Shown here piece after piece: positions 43,401 to 50,800 of a DNA stretch of 64,000 nucleotides (its first letter is position 1; the number at the start of each line of letters is the position of its first letter). Origin of the DNA: Paenibacillus tuaregi (GTDB lineage Bacteria; Bacillota; Bacilli; Paenibacillales; Paenibacillaceae); the NCBI RefSeq assembly GCF_900086655.1, contig NZ_LT575476.1, positions 3,011,869 through 3,075,868 of the forward strand, read 5' to 3'. Made by a program: the position numbers and the translations under genes. The notes beneath the pieces were generated by a model, which was given only the letters and a program-made list of their open reading frames with translations, had not been told where the DNA came from and did no database searches.

Positions 43401-44598
43401 GAAACTGCTTGTGAACAAGCGACAGAATCGCCTTGAGCAGCCCTGCAATGCCGGCAGCGTGATCGAGATGGCCGATATTTGTTTTCAGTGAGCCGATGGC
43501 GCAAAATTGCCGTTTATCGGTATATCTCCGGAAGGCTCGTGTCAGCCCATCGATTTCGATCGGGTCACCGAGCGGGGTTCCGGTTCCGTGCGCCTCTATA
43601 TACGTCACCGTCTCGGGATCAATATCCGCATCCTGCCAGGCTCGTGCGATGACATCCTCCTGCGCGAGTGCATTCGGGGCGGTAATGCCAACAGAGCTGC
43701 CGTCCTGATTCATCGCACTGCCTTTGATGACGGCATAAATATGGTCGCCGTCCTCCTGTGCGCGGGACAACGGCTTCAGCAGCAGCGCAACCACACCATC
43801 GCCGATGCCTGTTCCGTCCGCCGAGTCGTCGAACGTTCTGGCCCGGTTATCGCTGGACTCGATGCCAAGCCGTATGCCGGTATCCAGCGGCAGCACGTTA
43901 ATTTTAACGCTGCCGGCAATCGCCGCTTCGCATTCGCCGCTGCGGATGGATTGGCATGCCAGATGAACTGCTACCAGCGAGGAAGAGCAGGCCGTGTCCA
44001 CGCTGATGGCCGGCCCACGCAAATTAAGCAAATATGAAATCCGGCTCGGTATCATGGAGCTCAAATTGCCGGGCGCCGCCATGGACAAGGCATCCGGGTC
44101 CAGCGTTTCGATGATTCGCTTGTAATCATGCAGCGCGTCCCCGTTATAGCCGATAAAGACGCCGGTGCGTGAACCATGCAGTGCATCCCCGCCGTACCCC
44201 GCATTCTCAAGTGCGCCCCAGGCCGTCTGCAGGAACAGGCGCTGTGCCGGACTCATCAGCGAGGCTTCCTTGGGCGAAAGCCGGAAAAAAGGATAGTCAA
44301 AGCCTGAAATGTCTTCGATATACGCCCCGTCAAAAAAGGAAACGGAGCCGTATTGCGCCTCCATGCGGCGTAAATACGGCTTCAATTCCTCCTTGCGGGA
44401 CTCCGGAAACCCGCCAACTAGATCCTTGCCGCTTCGCAGCAGCTCCCAGAAGGCTTCGTGCGATTCCGCGCGCGGCAGCTTGGCGGATATCCCGATGATC
44501 GCTATATCCTTGAGGGAAACATTGGAGACAGAGCTCCCACTCCGCTCCTTCCGCCCGGACGTGTCTTTTTTGATATCGAGCAAATCCAGTTGAAACAT
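34426..44598 (-). CDS. Hybrid PKS/NRPS megasynthase: KS-ACP-C-A-PCP-C-A-PCP-C
   Basis: 3390 residues, second synthase of the line. KS at about 28-455 with Cys204 (DTACSSS), His337 (EAHGTG) and His377 (KTNIGH); the expected AT is missing and only a short linker (to ~690, with LPTYPFDAHRCW) follows. ACP Ser718 (GGDS). C 806-1225 (HHIASDG). A 1245-1745, pocket residues read as D-V-A-Y-L-G-G-V-C-K, not assigned. PCP Ser1793. C ~1850-2280 (HHIITDG). A ~2360-2870, pocket D-I-V-Q-M-G-L-V-W-K, close to the glycine code. PCP, then a complete final C (from ~2945, HHIITDG). No KR, DH, E or TE domain. It adds a ketide unit, residue X and Gly to the acyl tripeptide from the first synthase. Confidence 0.95.
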   Translation of the reverse strand: MFQLDLLDIKKDTSGRKERSGSSVSNVSLKDIAIIGISAKLPRAESHEAFWELLRSGKDLVGGFPESRKEELKPYLRRMEAQYGSVSFFDGAYIEDISGFDYPFFRLSPKEASLMSPAQRLFLQTAWGALENAGYGGDALHGSRTGVFIGYNGDALHDYKRIIETLDPDALSMAAPGNLSSMIPSRISYLLNLRGPAISVDTACSSSLVAVHLACQSIRSGECEAAIAGSVKINVLPLDTGIRLGIESSDNRARTFDDSADGTGIGDGVVALLLKPLSRAQEDGDHIYAVIKGSAMNQDGSSVGITAPNALAQEDVIARAWQDADIDPETVTYIEAHGTGTPLGDPIEIDGLTRAFRRYTDKRQFCAIGSLKTNIGHLDHAAGIAGLLKAILSLVHKQFPPTLHYLSPNRSIPFVDSPVYVNDELTPWETDGGVRRCGVSAFGMSGTNCHVVLEEAPAGRPPVRKDQEELICLSAHSMTALERLVLQMRDWAWQHRSDENRSLADLCYTLAVGRGAHRYRLAIVASSWEELAQTLHAAAESGLTGLALPNVRFGTAQSAAVGNMRQQPGPNEREMEALELGQRYVDGYEIDWKAIYLGQRRQRLPLPTYPFDAHRCWVQEAHTAGAALHTPFPALRGYLLGGDAPEELQQEMNETFARWQAMLERSSGMTGQNRCGVALTGERSGLEWEQHIADVWGELLGYDELPANAGFYELGGDSIIALKIVNRLSELAGIHIQVADLLGHADLPSFTALIERRLRESGAATGGNGRSEASHRHAWRMNVQASDSLAGDKLEPIRKAAPQEHYPVSSPQKRMYLQQQAMPDDRSYNLPELLHLDGAIDGDRLEAALQAIVERHETLRTTFHVIDGEIRQLIHADIPFRLIRIEADEAEMDSVLQSLFLPFRLDTAPLLRAVLLTLGPERHVLFLDMHHIASDGMSAGILLSDLMTLYQGGSLPPLPLQYKDYAVWQMNRPLSGDDERYWREQCRGDWPTLELPTDAPRSSVKGTRGETFDVYVGADLVAAVRSLAAESGATPFMVLLSAYYTFLAHYTGAEDIAVGTPIAGRNRRELEAIAGMFTGTLALRAYPSADKPFRAFLSEVKEMATGAYAHADFPFEEIAQWMDRRDASRSPLFDTMFIMQNLGIPNASTDGLSYRHQRFEHGTAKYDLMIQAVENGSELRLVVEYNTDLFRRTTAERFMRHYVQLLRSVTLRPDATLGEAEMLSEEERVHMLALGKRETDFPPPRCLHDCFKEQAATVPGLPAVSCGGESMTYRELDRRSDELARTLRAKGVGRGSVVGIMVERSIPMLTAMLAVMKAGGAYMPVDPHYPEERIRYMLKDSGAELVFADIARTGTTDALPASLQVLDITDEMLFSGGDDTFVASPQDPADPMYVIYTSGSTGQPKGVIVPHRSFYNFGHSLRTFFDGQYGEGDRCLSLTNISFDVSVAELFMPLMFGGCTVLYPEPRLLDPRRIAEVIAEEQITFAYLPPSLLKEVALLLEQSASAIKLDKMLVGVEPIKDETLELYTKVNPEIRIINGYGPTETTVCSNMYTYKPGAYRGGYVPIGGPMHNVEIYIFGYGGQLAPVGVSGELYIAGSGLSDGYVNKPETTAERFLPHPYREGHFMYRTGDIAKWLPDGNVMYVDRADQQVKIRGVRIEINEVRSQLISLPEVEDAVVVVREQASGDKELCAYVVASDKLPSREWRRKLRDKLPEAMIPAFIAVIDEIPLTPNGKVDKRALTELESGLQERGEPELPRDEMEKRVAAIWQEVLGDTAGTIGIHDDFFELGGHSLKAAILAGKLQQETGVQIPLSLIFELASIAEMAAWLKERDGAAAVSEPIPKAERREWYPMSRAQRRQYMMQMLAGDATMYHVPFALRLQGRLDAKRLEDAFTALIHRHENLRTTFHMIKDEFRQVVQPPYAFKLEVLDPALMTSDEEVREAPPDSGEVTRLMEVFQRPFQLDKLPLLRAGLLRLNEDDHLLLLDVHHIITDGVSSGLLVNELSQLYAGHALPELRAQYSDYAVWQEAESANAAYAEHERYWMEVFEGKLAVLELPTDRPRPPVPSYKGRRHSFRLDARTTAEVRKLAREAKTTLYTVLMGAFAAMLAKYSGQAEVIVGTPAAGREHADTHGLIGMFVNTLALRIRPERDKTVRTYIAELHDHVVGALSRQAYPFEELVEELKADTDRSRNPLFDVMFVLQNMDRAVMEAGGLVFGEIPFETRTSKFDLTLEAVEREVEIELQLEYATDLFHEETARRMAESYIVLVRELCRSQDRTVGELELMSESEREQLLALLTGGSRPVQAASREGSNGSMEIRAGKGITDWQGDAAAASVHATTEWTGFVQEVERQAARTPDAVAIQFGTESVTYAEMNERANRLAHALRAKGVGPERIVALMASRSPLLLVAILGVLKAGGAYVAIDPAYPKERIGWMLEDCGEALLLTEREYAGVVTSAAAEWYLDDPQLYAADRGNPEPGHKPDHLAYVLYTSGSTGRPKGVMIEHRGLDHFIRGFRNRLPFEKGQSILAMASVSFDIFVVENLLPLTLGMRIVLASEEERGDAALLQGLIDMHGVDVLQITPSRFKWWMNQLGETDGLQKLRILMIGAEPLTPDVLGRLRAATGARLFNLYGPTETTVWTSIREVTEGEDISIGTPIEGSVMMVLDEGLKLQPTGLTGEICIGGPGVGRGYLSHPEWDTAFVPNPYAPDERMYRTGDLGRRLENGEFAYAGRRDFQVKIRGHRIETGEIEQQLLRHEQVKETVVIAFQEEDEEYALCAYIVMHNDAAAGAEQGGEAPSGQLTEQLREYLGDKLPSYMIPAFMLVLDAIPLTPTGKIDRRALPKPGPSDLGQRELVPLSTDTQRKLAAIWKELLGTDAISAKDSFFDLGGHSLKAAGMVSRIAERFGIQVPLRDIFMNPTLEGLAAHLDTSGTVAAVSIPKQPEREHYPMSRAQRRQFMMRLISDEATMYHVPFAVHMQGKLDVERLEQAFLAMMRRHESLRTTFHHEQDEFRQRVHAEPVFTLERSAKLRMAAGKLLAEGGDVGLFGGISALMQRFIRPFDLGSLPLFRAGLIPLGEERHLLLLDLHHIITDGVSVSVLLQELTTLYGGGELPELDIQYRDYTVWQEERIGSEAYMEHERYWLEAFEGELPTLALQSALPRPELQSFDGGLIDFMLDEELTLKIKTFARERGTTLYTVLLGAYSMLLSKWSGAQDIIVGTPVAGRNHAQLEGLIGMFVNTVAIRSFPESYRTVGDYLSELHEDVLRALEHQDYPFEDLVQKLGIEQDRSRNPLFDTMFILQNIDRVAYRSGGIEFEPKEFDPGVSKFDLTLEAAERDGGFRFALEYATSLFGEETVQALAEDYTNILRALVENGASQKIHAVLAANKLA
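34474..35763 (-). other. Terminal condensation domain without a following module
   Basis: Residues ~2945-3375 of the hybrid synthase form a full C domain: YPMSRAQRRQ, HHIITDG, DYPFEDL and RNPLFDTMF are all present. The protein ends ~15 residues later. With no A, PCP or TE after it, the domain may cyclise the chain, or condense it with a free amine or alcohol, as terminal C domains do in some systems. Confidence 0.85.
39364..40866 (-). other. Adenylation domain of unassigned specificity
   Basis: Core motifs are intact (IYTSGSTGQPKG, NGYGPTE, YRTGD, NGKVDK). Lining up with GrsA gives pocket residues Asp, Val, Ala, Tyr, Leu, Gly, Gly, Val, Cys, Lys. The leading Asp argues for an alpha-amino acid. 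I cannot match the rest to a code I know. Confidence 0.8.
43234..44517 (-). other. Ketosynthase domain of an AT-less module
   Basis: Full KS catalytic triad Cys-His-His, placed at the N-terminus so that it takes the peptide from the last PCP of the first synthase. No acyltransferase domain follows within 240 residues of the KS end before the ACP. No ketoreductase exists in the operon, so the beta-keto group is expected to remain. Confidence 0.9.
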
Positions 44599-44612
44599 AG
44601 CGCCCTTCCCTC

Positions 44613-45416
44613 CTAGCTAATAATAGAATCGCTGACAGCTAGTCCTTTTCCCAACCTTCCGCCGATCCCGCGCAGCAGCAGCAACACATGCGCCGCGATG
44701 CCAAGCCCGCTAATCAGGGCTAATAATCCAAGCGTACCGGACTGCCAACCGCCCGCCCACTGCAGCGTGATATATAAGGTGGCTGTGCTGCACACATGCG
44801 CCGCAAGCGACCCCCAAAGCGAATGCGAGCCGGCGCGAACGGCGCCGTAAACGATCGCGCCCAGACCCGCAAATGCGCCAACTGTCACATTCATAAATAC
44901 CGCGCCGAACAATGCGGCCTGGAGAATAACTGTCCACAGAATCGAAAGACGTTGACTAAGCGTATGGAACAGCATCCCCCTGAACAGCCATTCCTCCAGC
45001 AAAGACCCCAGCAGCAAGCTTCCAAGCACAAAAATGATCAGGCTGCCGCCAGCAACGAAAGCGACCAGATCCGAAATGGCCGGGAAGTTCGTTTTTATCC
45101 ACGGAAGACGGGTAAACGAGACAATAAACAAGCCCAGCCAGACACCCGTTCCTGCGGATAGCAGCAGTGATCCGCCGCGCACAGGAACAAAACCCAAATC
45201 CTTCAGCGAAATTTTTTGCCAGCGCAGCAGAGGAGAATAGATTGCAAGCACGATGATATTGGATACAATCATCACAATACCGGAATTTCCCGCTATCCAA
45301 TCTTTCAGAACGGGATTGCCGATCCAGTTGTAGAGTGCCTGATTGACAAGCATCACAATCCCCGCATAAATAACCAAATATAAGACGGTATTTCCCGCTA
45401 TTCGCAGTCCCTTCAC
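44613..45416 (-). CDS. CPBP-family membrane protein, third of three
   Basis: 267 residues, about eight hydrophobic segments. The GTG at 45416 is chosen: it overlaps the stop of the preceding gene (GTGA) and gives the usual Lys-start membrane protein. The first CPBP motif is intact (LLEEWLFRG), the second lacks its His (FGAVFMN) and the third keeps a His (WGSLAAHVCST). The family includes Rce1-like intramembrane proteases and bacteriocin-immunity proteins. Located 14 bp before the hybrid synthase gene, so transcribed with it. Immunity or product maturation is inferred. Confidence 0.82.
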   Translation of the reverse strand: MKGLRIAGNTVLYLVIYAGIVMLVNQALYNWIGNPVLKDWIAGNSGIVMIVSNIIVLAIYSPLLRWQKISLKDLGFVPVRGGSLLLSAGTGVWLGLFIVSFTRLPWIKTNFPAISDLVAFVAGGSLIIFVLGSLLLGSLLEEWLFRGMLFHTLSQRLSILWTVILQAALFGAVFMNVTVGAFAGLGAIVYGAVRAGSHSLWGSLAAHVCSTATLYITLQWAGGWQSGTLGLLALISGLGIAAHVLLLLRGIGGRLGKGLAVSDSIIS

Positions 45417-46222
45417 GGCGTCGTCACCACCTTGGAGGACGGCGGCACGGAGACCGAAGAGCGATGCTTGACCGCAAGGAATATGCCAACCGCTATCATG
45501 GCGACCGCCACAGCCATTACGACAGACATAACGGTAACGTCCGTTGTCTCCGGCCCGTAATGCCAAAGCAAATACTGGCTGCCCTGACAGGCGACTTGCG
45601 CGGCAATCGGGGCCCAGATGGATTTAAACCAGACATACAAGAGTGCAAAAATAACCGCGCCAAGAAAACCATACAGCGACAGCGGAATGTCTCCAAGAAA
45701 GAACAATGCCCCATACAACACGCCCTGGATCACTATTGCGATCCAGACCGGGAGCACGCGTCTGAACGAATTCATCAGTATGCCTCTGAACAATGTCTCC
45801 TTGTAAATATTTCCGAGAATCAGGAAAACCAGAAATACATACCATTCCGCGCGGTTCAGGTAATCAAATAATTCGTGGAATTTGTACTTATCCGATGCAA
45901 TGGCGGGAAGCCGGGAGAAAGCGACCGTAAACAGACCGGCTCCAAGCCCAATCCATAAAGCGATAGCCACCGATTTGCCGCCCATCACGCGGAACTTAGC
46001 CGCCTTAAACAGATTTTCTTTGAAAATAAACCTCCAGGCCAGCAGCATGAGCGGCAAACCCACTATATCGTTCAAAATAATGACAGTTACCGTGTTCTGC
46101 TCAAACCAGGTGCTTCTGGGGTAAACGTAATCAAAAAATAATTTCTGTGCAGCAAGAAACCATGCAAAATACAAACCGATAACAACGGCCACGCGAGCCA
46201 GCATCATTCCCCATGCCTTCAT
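45413..46222 (-). CDS. CPBP-family membrane protein, second of three
   Basis: 269 residues from the ATG at 46222 (MKAWGMMLARV), 4 bp after the stop of the preceding gene and behind AAGGGGG. About eight hydrophobic segments. The first glutamate of the EExxxRG motif is replaced (IYKETLFRG), and the second and third motifs have Gly/Gln in place of His (VIQGVLYGALFF; WAPIAAQVACQ). A proteolytic function is therefore doubtful. It is clearly related to its two neighbours, which suggests tandem duplication within the cluster followed by divergence. Confidence 0.82.
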   Translation of the reverse strand: MKAWGMMLARVAVVIGLYFAWFLAAQKLFFDYVYPRSTWFEQNTVTVIILNDIVGLPLMLLAWRFIFKENLFKAAKFRVMGGKSVAIALWIGLGAGLFTVAFSRLPAIASDKYKFHELFDYLNRAEWYVFLVFLILGNIYKETLFRGILMNSFRRVLPVWIAIVIQGVLYGALFFLGDIPLSLYGFLGAVIFALLYVWFKSIWAPIAAQVACQGSQYLLWHYGPETTDVTVMSVVMAVAVAMIAVGIFLAVKHRSSVSVPPSSKVVTTP

Positions 46223-46226
46223 GCGA

Positions 46227-47099
46227 TCATACCCCCTTGTGTGCTGCGGGCGACCCGTCAGCCAACAGCGCTTGACTGGCGCGTGCACCGATGCCGCCAT
46301 TGCCTGAGGTCCGCCATACATAAACGGAACCTCCAATCAACGCAGCCAGACAAAGCGCTGTAATAACATACAGTGAAACATCGCCCAGCTTGTCAAACCA
46401 TTCGTAGAACCCGATGTATTTAAAAAGAAAGATGGTGCCCATGGCCGTATTCTGTACCAGAATAGGCGCCCACAGTGACCCGGTGCGCAAATACAGCGCC
46501 CCGTAAATCAGGCCCGAACCGATGCTGATGACCGAAAGCGCCGCACTCGGCTGGAAGTAGGCGTATGCCCCGGCTTGCAGCACCAAGGCCGCATATACCG
46601 GCATAACCCTGCGAAGCTCACTAAAAATGAGTCCCCTGAACAATATTTCTTCAAATGCCGGCCCGATCAAACCAGCGCCCAGAATAACGTACCAAATCGA
46701 ATCCCCCTTGATCAGATCGTCTACAAGTGCGGGAATGGATGGAAACTGCCGGGCAATATCGTCAATGACGATAAGGCCAATGCTGAACAAACTCCCGGCT
46801 AGACCCAGACCAATCATGAGCAGGACGCGCGAGGCGCTCAGCCGTCTGAAGCCCGATGCCCGGAAGAGACTTTTTTCCGCATGGGGCCAGATCCATCCTT
46901 TGATGCGAAAGATAAGCATGTACACAAGCGTAATCAGCGTGAACAGAACAACCATAAACATGGCTGGGTTGTGATCCAGAAACTTGGCGAAGGAAAGCGT
47001 CGCTTCGTAATTGTAAGTAGAGCGAAGCAGGTAGAGCAGCGCGTAAAAGACCCCGAGATAAAGCGCGATATTTCCTATCATGGTCAACACTTTTTTCAC
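46227..47099 (-). CDS. CPBP-family membrane protein, first of three
   Basis: 290 residues with about eight hydrophobic segments. Motif 1 is intact (PAFEEILFRG). Motif 2 lacks the His (LQAGAYAYFQPSA) and motif 3 has Gln-Asn (WAPILVQNTAMG). It starts 68 bp after the first NRPS gene with a GGAAAG-type ribosome binding site. The C-terminus (about 265-290) is polar and Ala/Gly-rich. Three such genes between two megasynthase genes is unusual; self-protection of the membrane against the lipopeptide is the simplest guess. Confidence 0.83.
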   Translation of the reverse strand: MKKVLTMIGNIALYLGVFYALLYLLRSTYNYEATLSFAKFLDHNPAMFMVVLFTLITLVYMLIFRIKGWIWPHAEKSLFRASGFRRLSASRVLLMIGLGLAGSLFSIGLIVIDDIARQFPSIPALVDDLIKGDSIWYVILGAGLIGPAFEEILFRGLIFSELRRVMPVYAALVLQAGAYAYFQPSAALSVISIGSGLIYGALYLRTGSLWAPILVQNTAMGTIFLFKYIGFYEWFDKLGDVSLYVITALCLAALIGGSVYVWRTSGNGGIGARASQALLADGSPAAHKGV

Positions 47100-47167
47100 A
47101 GGAAAGCTCCTTTCTTCCTTCTGTCAGATGTATTCCCAGGGTCAGGCTCAGCCCCGTTTGGCCCAAA

Positions 47168-47830
47168 CTAAGCCCCCGTGTCTGCCCTTTCGGCGGCGGC
47201 ACGATACTGCTCGACCACCCTCTGCATCAGCTCCAGGTAGGTGGAGGCCCAATCCATCACCGCCTCCTTGTCGAAGCGGCGGGCATTGTACGTCCATCCC
47301 CCGCGAAGCTCTGGCCCTTCCGCTTCGCTTAGTGCGGCAGCGCCATCCATATACAGCACAATATCAAACCGTTCCAATAGCATTTCACGATCCTTATATC
47401 CATGCTGCGCTGCTCCTGCAAACAGCGGGAACAAGGCAAATCCGGCTTCGGTTTGCGGCTGCTTTTTGATTTGACGAGCGGTGTAACATTCTCCTGTGCT
47501 CACCCGTTTGGCCGCATGCCGCAGCAGTGTATCGAAATCACGTACCTCCGTAAAGTCGATTTGCTTAGGGGCAATCAGCCCATTGTCCGTCATTGCCGGA
47601 AGCACAAGCTGATCCATACCGGACTCGCCGCGCCAGAAGATTAGATATACAGCATACGCCACGGCTTCAATTGTCACCGAGCAGGATGCCGCAAGTTCCG
47701 CAAGCCCTTCGGCAACCGCCCTGTCCAGTTCGAATTGAACGAAACCGATACGCTCCGCGGCATAGCCCTTACTGACGCAGTCGTCCGCCACCGGCAGACC
47801 GCTCCAGCTCCAGCTCGCAAGCTCGCGATT
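47168..47830 (-). other. Truncated condensation domain at the end of the first NRPS
   Basis: 220 residues after the last PCP. Landmarks VTIEAVAYAVYLIFWRGESG, FDIVLYMDG and WTYNARRFDKEAVMDWASTY follow the order of the second lobe of a C domain. The first lobe with HHxxxDG is absent. It may now serve for docking with the KS protein. Confidence 0.65.
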
Positions 47831-50800
47831 TCTCGACTCCAGATAAGCCGCCAGCGATGCGATCGTCGGATAAGTGAACAAATCCGTGACGCCAAGAGCG
47901 CCGGGATACAACTCCTCCAGCCGTTGATGCACCCGCACCAGCAGCAGCGATTCTCCCCCAACATCGAAAAAACGATGATGGACGCCGAAGTCGTTCCTTT
48001 GCAGAATTTCGCGCCATACGGCGGCAATCGCAAGTTCCATATCGCTGGCCGCTTCGACAAATGGAGTGTCGGTACCCGCCGCCATCTCCGGCTTCGGCAG
48101 CATCTTCCGGTCAATTTTTCCGTTTGGAGACAGAGGCATGGCTGGCAGTTCCACCACGACCTGCGGAACCATGTAATCTGGAAGGCGGAGCGCTGCATAA
48201 TCCCGCAATTCCTGATGATCCGCAGGTCCGGAGCAAACGATGTACGCGCATAAATATTCGCTTCCGCTTGCGGCTTCCCGCTTCATGACCACCGCTTCCG
48301 AAACCGCCGGATGACCGAGCAGCACATACTCGATTTCCCCACATTCGATGCGCTGGCCCCTTATTTTTACCTGATGGTCGATGCGGCCCAAATATTCGAT
48401 CGTTCCGTCAGGCAGCCATCTGGCAAGGTCTCCTGTCCGATATATCCGACTACCTTCCGCAAACGGATTAGCAACGAACTTTTCCTCCGTCAAATCCGGC
48501 CGGCCGATATACCCCCGAGCCAAGCCAACGCCGGAGATGCATAGTTCCCCCGCAATGCCAACAGGCTGGAGCTTCATCACTTCGTTCACGATATAAAGTG
48601 AGGTATTATCGATCGGCCTGCCAATCGGCACGTTGACTGAAGTATCGTTAATCGTAAAATCATCGTCAGAACAATCGTAATAGGAAACGTCAACCGTCGC
48701 CTCGGTCGGGCCGTACAAGTTCACTAACCTGACATCGAATGGTACTCCAATCCGCTCGCGGAACCGCCGTATTTGATCCCAAGTCAGCGCTTCGCCGCTG
48801 GCGAACACATGCCTCAGACTCTCCAGCCTGGCTTCGCCGCGCTGCAAGCCGGGATGCTCCAGAAACAGGTGCAGCATCGACGGCACGAAATGCATTGTCG
48901 TTACGCCATGCCGGGCGATCGTATCCATCATAAGCACGGGGTCCTTCTCGCCGCCCGGAGGCAGCAGCACAAGCTTGGCTCCCGCAAAGCTCCACCAGAT
49001 CAGCTCCCAGACCGATACGTCGAAGGTAATCGGCGTCTTCTGCATAATGACTCCGTTTGCGTCCAGTCCGTACTGCTTCTGCATCCAGCCGATCCGGTTG
49101 ACAACAGAATGATGCTCGATCATGACGCCTTTCGGCTGGCCGGTCGATCCCGAAGTATACAGCACATAAGCAAGCGAACTTGAATCATGCAGCTTCTTTA
49201 CAGGAAAGTCGTCCTGCTCCTGTGCCAGCGTCTCTTCCACATCAAGACATGGCAGGAACGTCTCCAGCTCTTCTCGAGCCCTGCCTTTCGTCAAGGCAAG
49301 CTTGGCTCCGGAATTGTCCAGCATGTAGCGGATTCGTTCCGCCGGTAAGCCTGGCGTAACAGGTACATAAGCTCCGCCCGCCTTCAGCACGCCAAAGATT
49401 GCAATCATCATCTCCAGGCTTCGATCCATCACTACGGCTACGCGCTCCTCGCGCTTGACGCCCTGCTTTCTGAGCGCCTGCGCCAGCCGGTTCGATCTCC
49501 GGTTGAATTCCGCATACGTCAACGCTCCGTCCTCCGATACAACCGCAACGGCCTGTGGCGTTTCCATCGCTTGTCTTTCGAGGTAAACCTCTACCGTATC
49601 ACCGCTTGCATATGGCGCAGCCGTGCGATTGAACGCCTCGCTCTGCTCCTTCGCTTCCCTAGCGCCTAGCAGCCCGATTCCTCCAAGCGGCCGTTCCGGC
49701 TCGGCCAGGGCAAGGCTGATAATGCGGAAATACCATTTTGCCATTCTGCGTATGCTGTCTTCTTTAAACAGTGCGGTCGCATATTCGATCGTCAAAGCTG
49801 CGCCCCTGGCCCCCTGATCCGCAATCTCAAACGTCAAGTCCAGCTTCGATACGCGATTGTCCGGCACTTGCACTTCGAATTGCAAAGCGTCCGCCGCCGC
49901 TTGTCCAGCCTCCATATGCTGCATAACAAACAACGTGTCAAACAGCGGATTGCGGCTCAGGTCGCGCGGCACATCCAGCAGCGTCACCATATGCTCAAAT
50001 GGGAGCAAGCCATTGTCCAGCGCGGCAAGCGCAGCTTCTTTGATCTGCTGGGCGAACGCTCTGAACGAGAGCTCGCTGGATGGCTGGCTGCGAATCGGCA
50101 GCGTATTGACAAACATGCCGACCAGGGACTCGGTTGCGGGATGGAAGCGGCCGGCAACCGGCGTGCCAACGATAAGATCGTCTTGCCCGGTCATCAGATG
50201 CAGTAATGTATGGTAGGCGGCAAGCCAAATATGGAATGGCGTAACGCCCCATTGATCTGCCGCCGCAGCAGTCTCTTCGGCAAGCTCCGCCGGAATCGGC
50301 ACCGTAAGCTTGGCGCCTTCAAAGCTTTGTTCTGGCGGACGCGGATAATCGGTCGGCAGCTGCAGCACAGGAAGTGTACCTGCCAGCTGGAATGCCCAGT
50401 ATTGCTCTTGGTGCTCTCTCGCCTCCGATGCCATCCACTCCTGCTGCCAAACGGCGGCATCCTTATAGTGAATTTGCAGCGGCTGCAAGAAGCCGCCCCG
50501 ATACAGCTGCTCGAAATCGCGTGCCAGCACATTCATGGACACGCCGTCGGCGACGATGTGGTGAATGTCCAGCAGGAGTGTATGCCTGCTTTCACCATCT
50601 GTTGCAAGAAACGCCCGGATTAACGGGGCCTGTCGCAAATCGAATGGACGGACGACAGCGCGCGCAAATGTATTCAAGTCCTCTGCATCCATCAAGGGAT
50701 GCACGGCGAGTTCAAACGGGACCCGCTCATGGACATACTGCACCGGCTTGCCGTCTGCCCAGTCAAAGCTGGTGCGCAGCGGTTCATGGCGGTCAATCAG

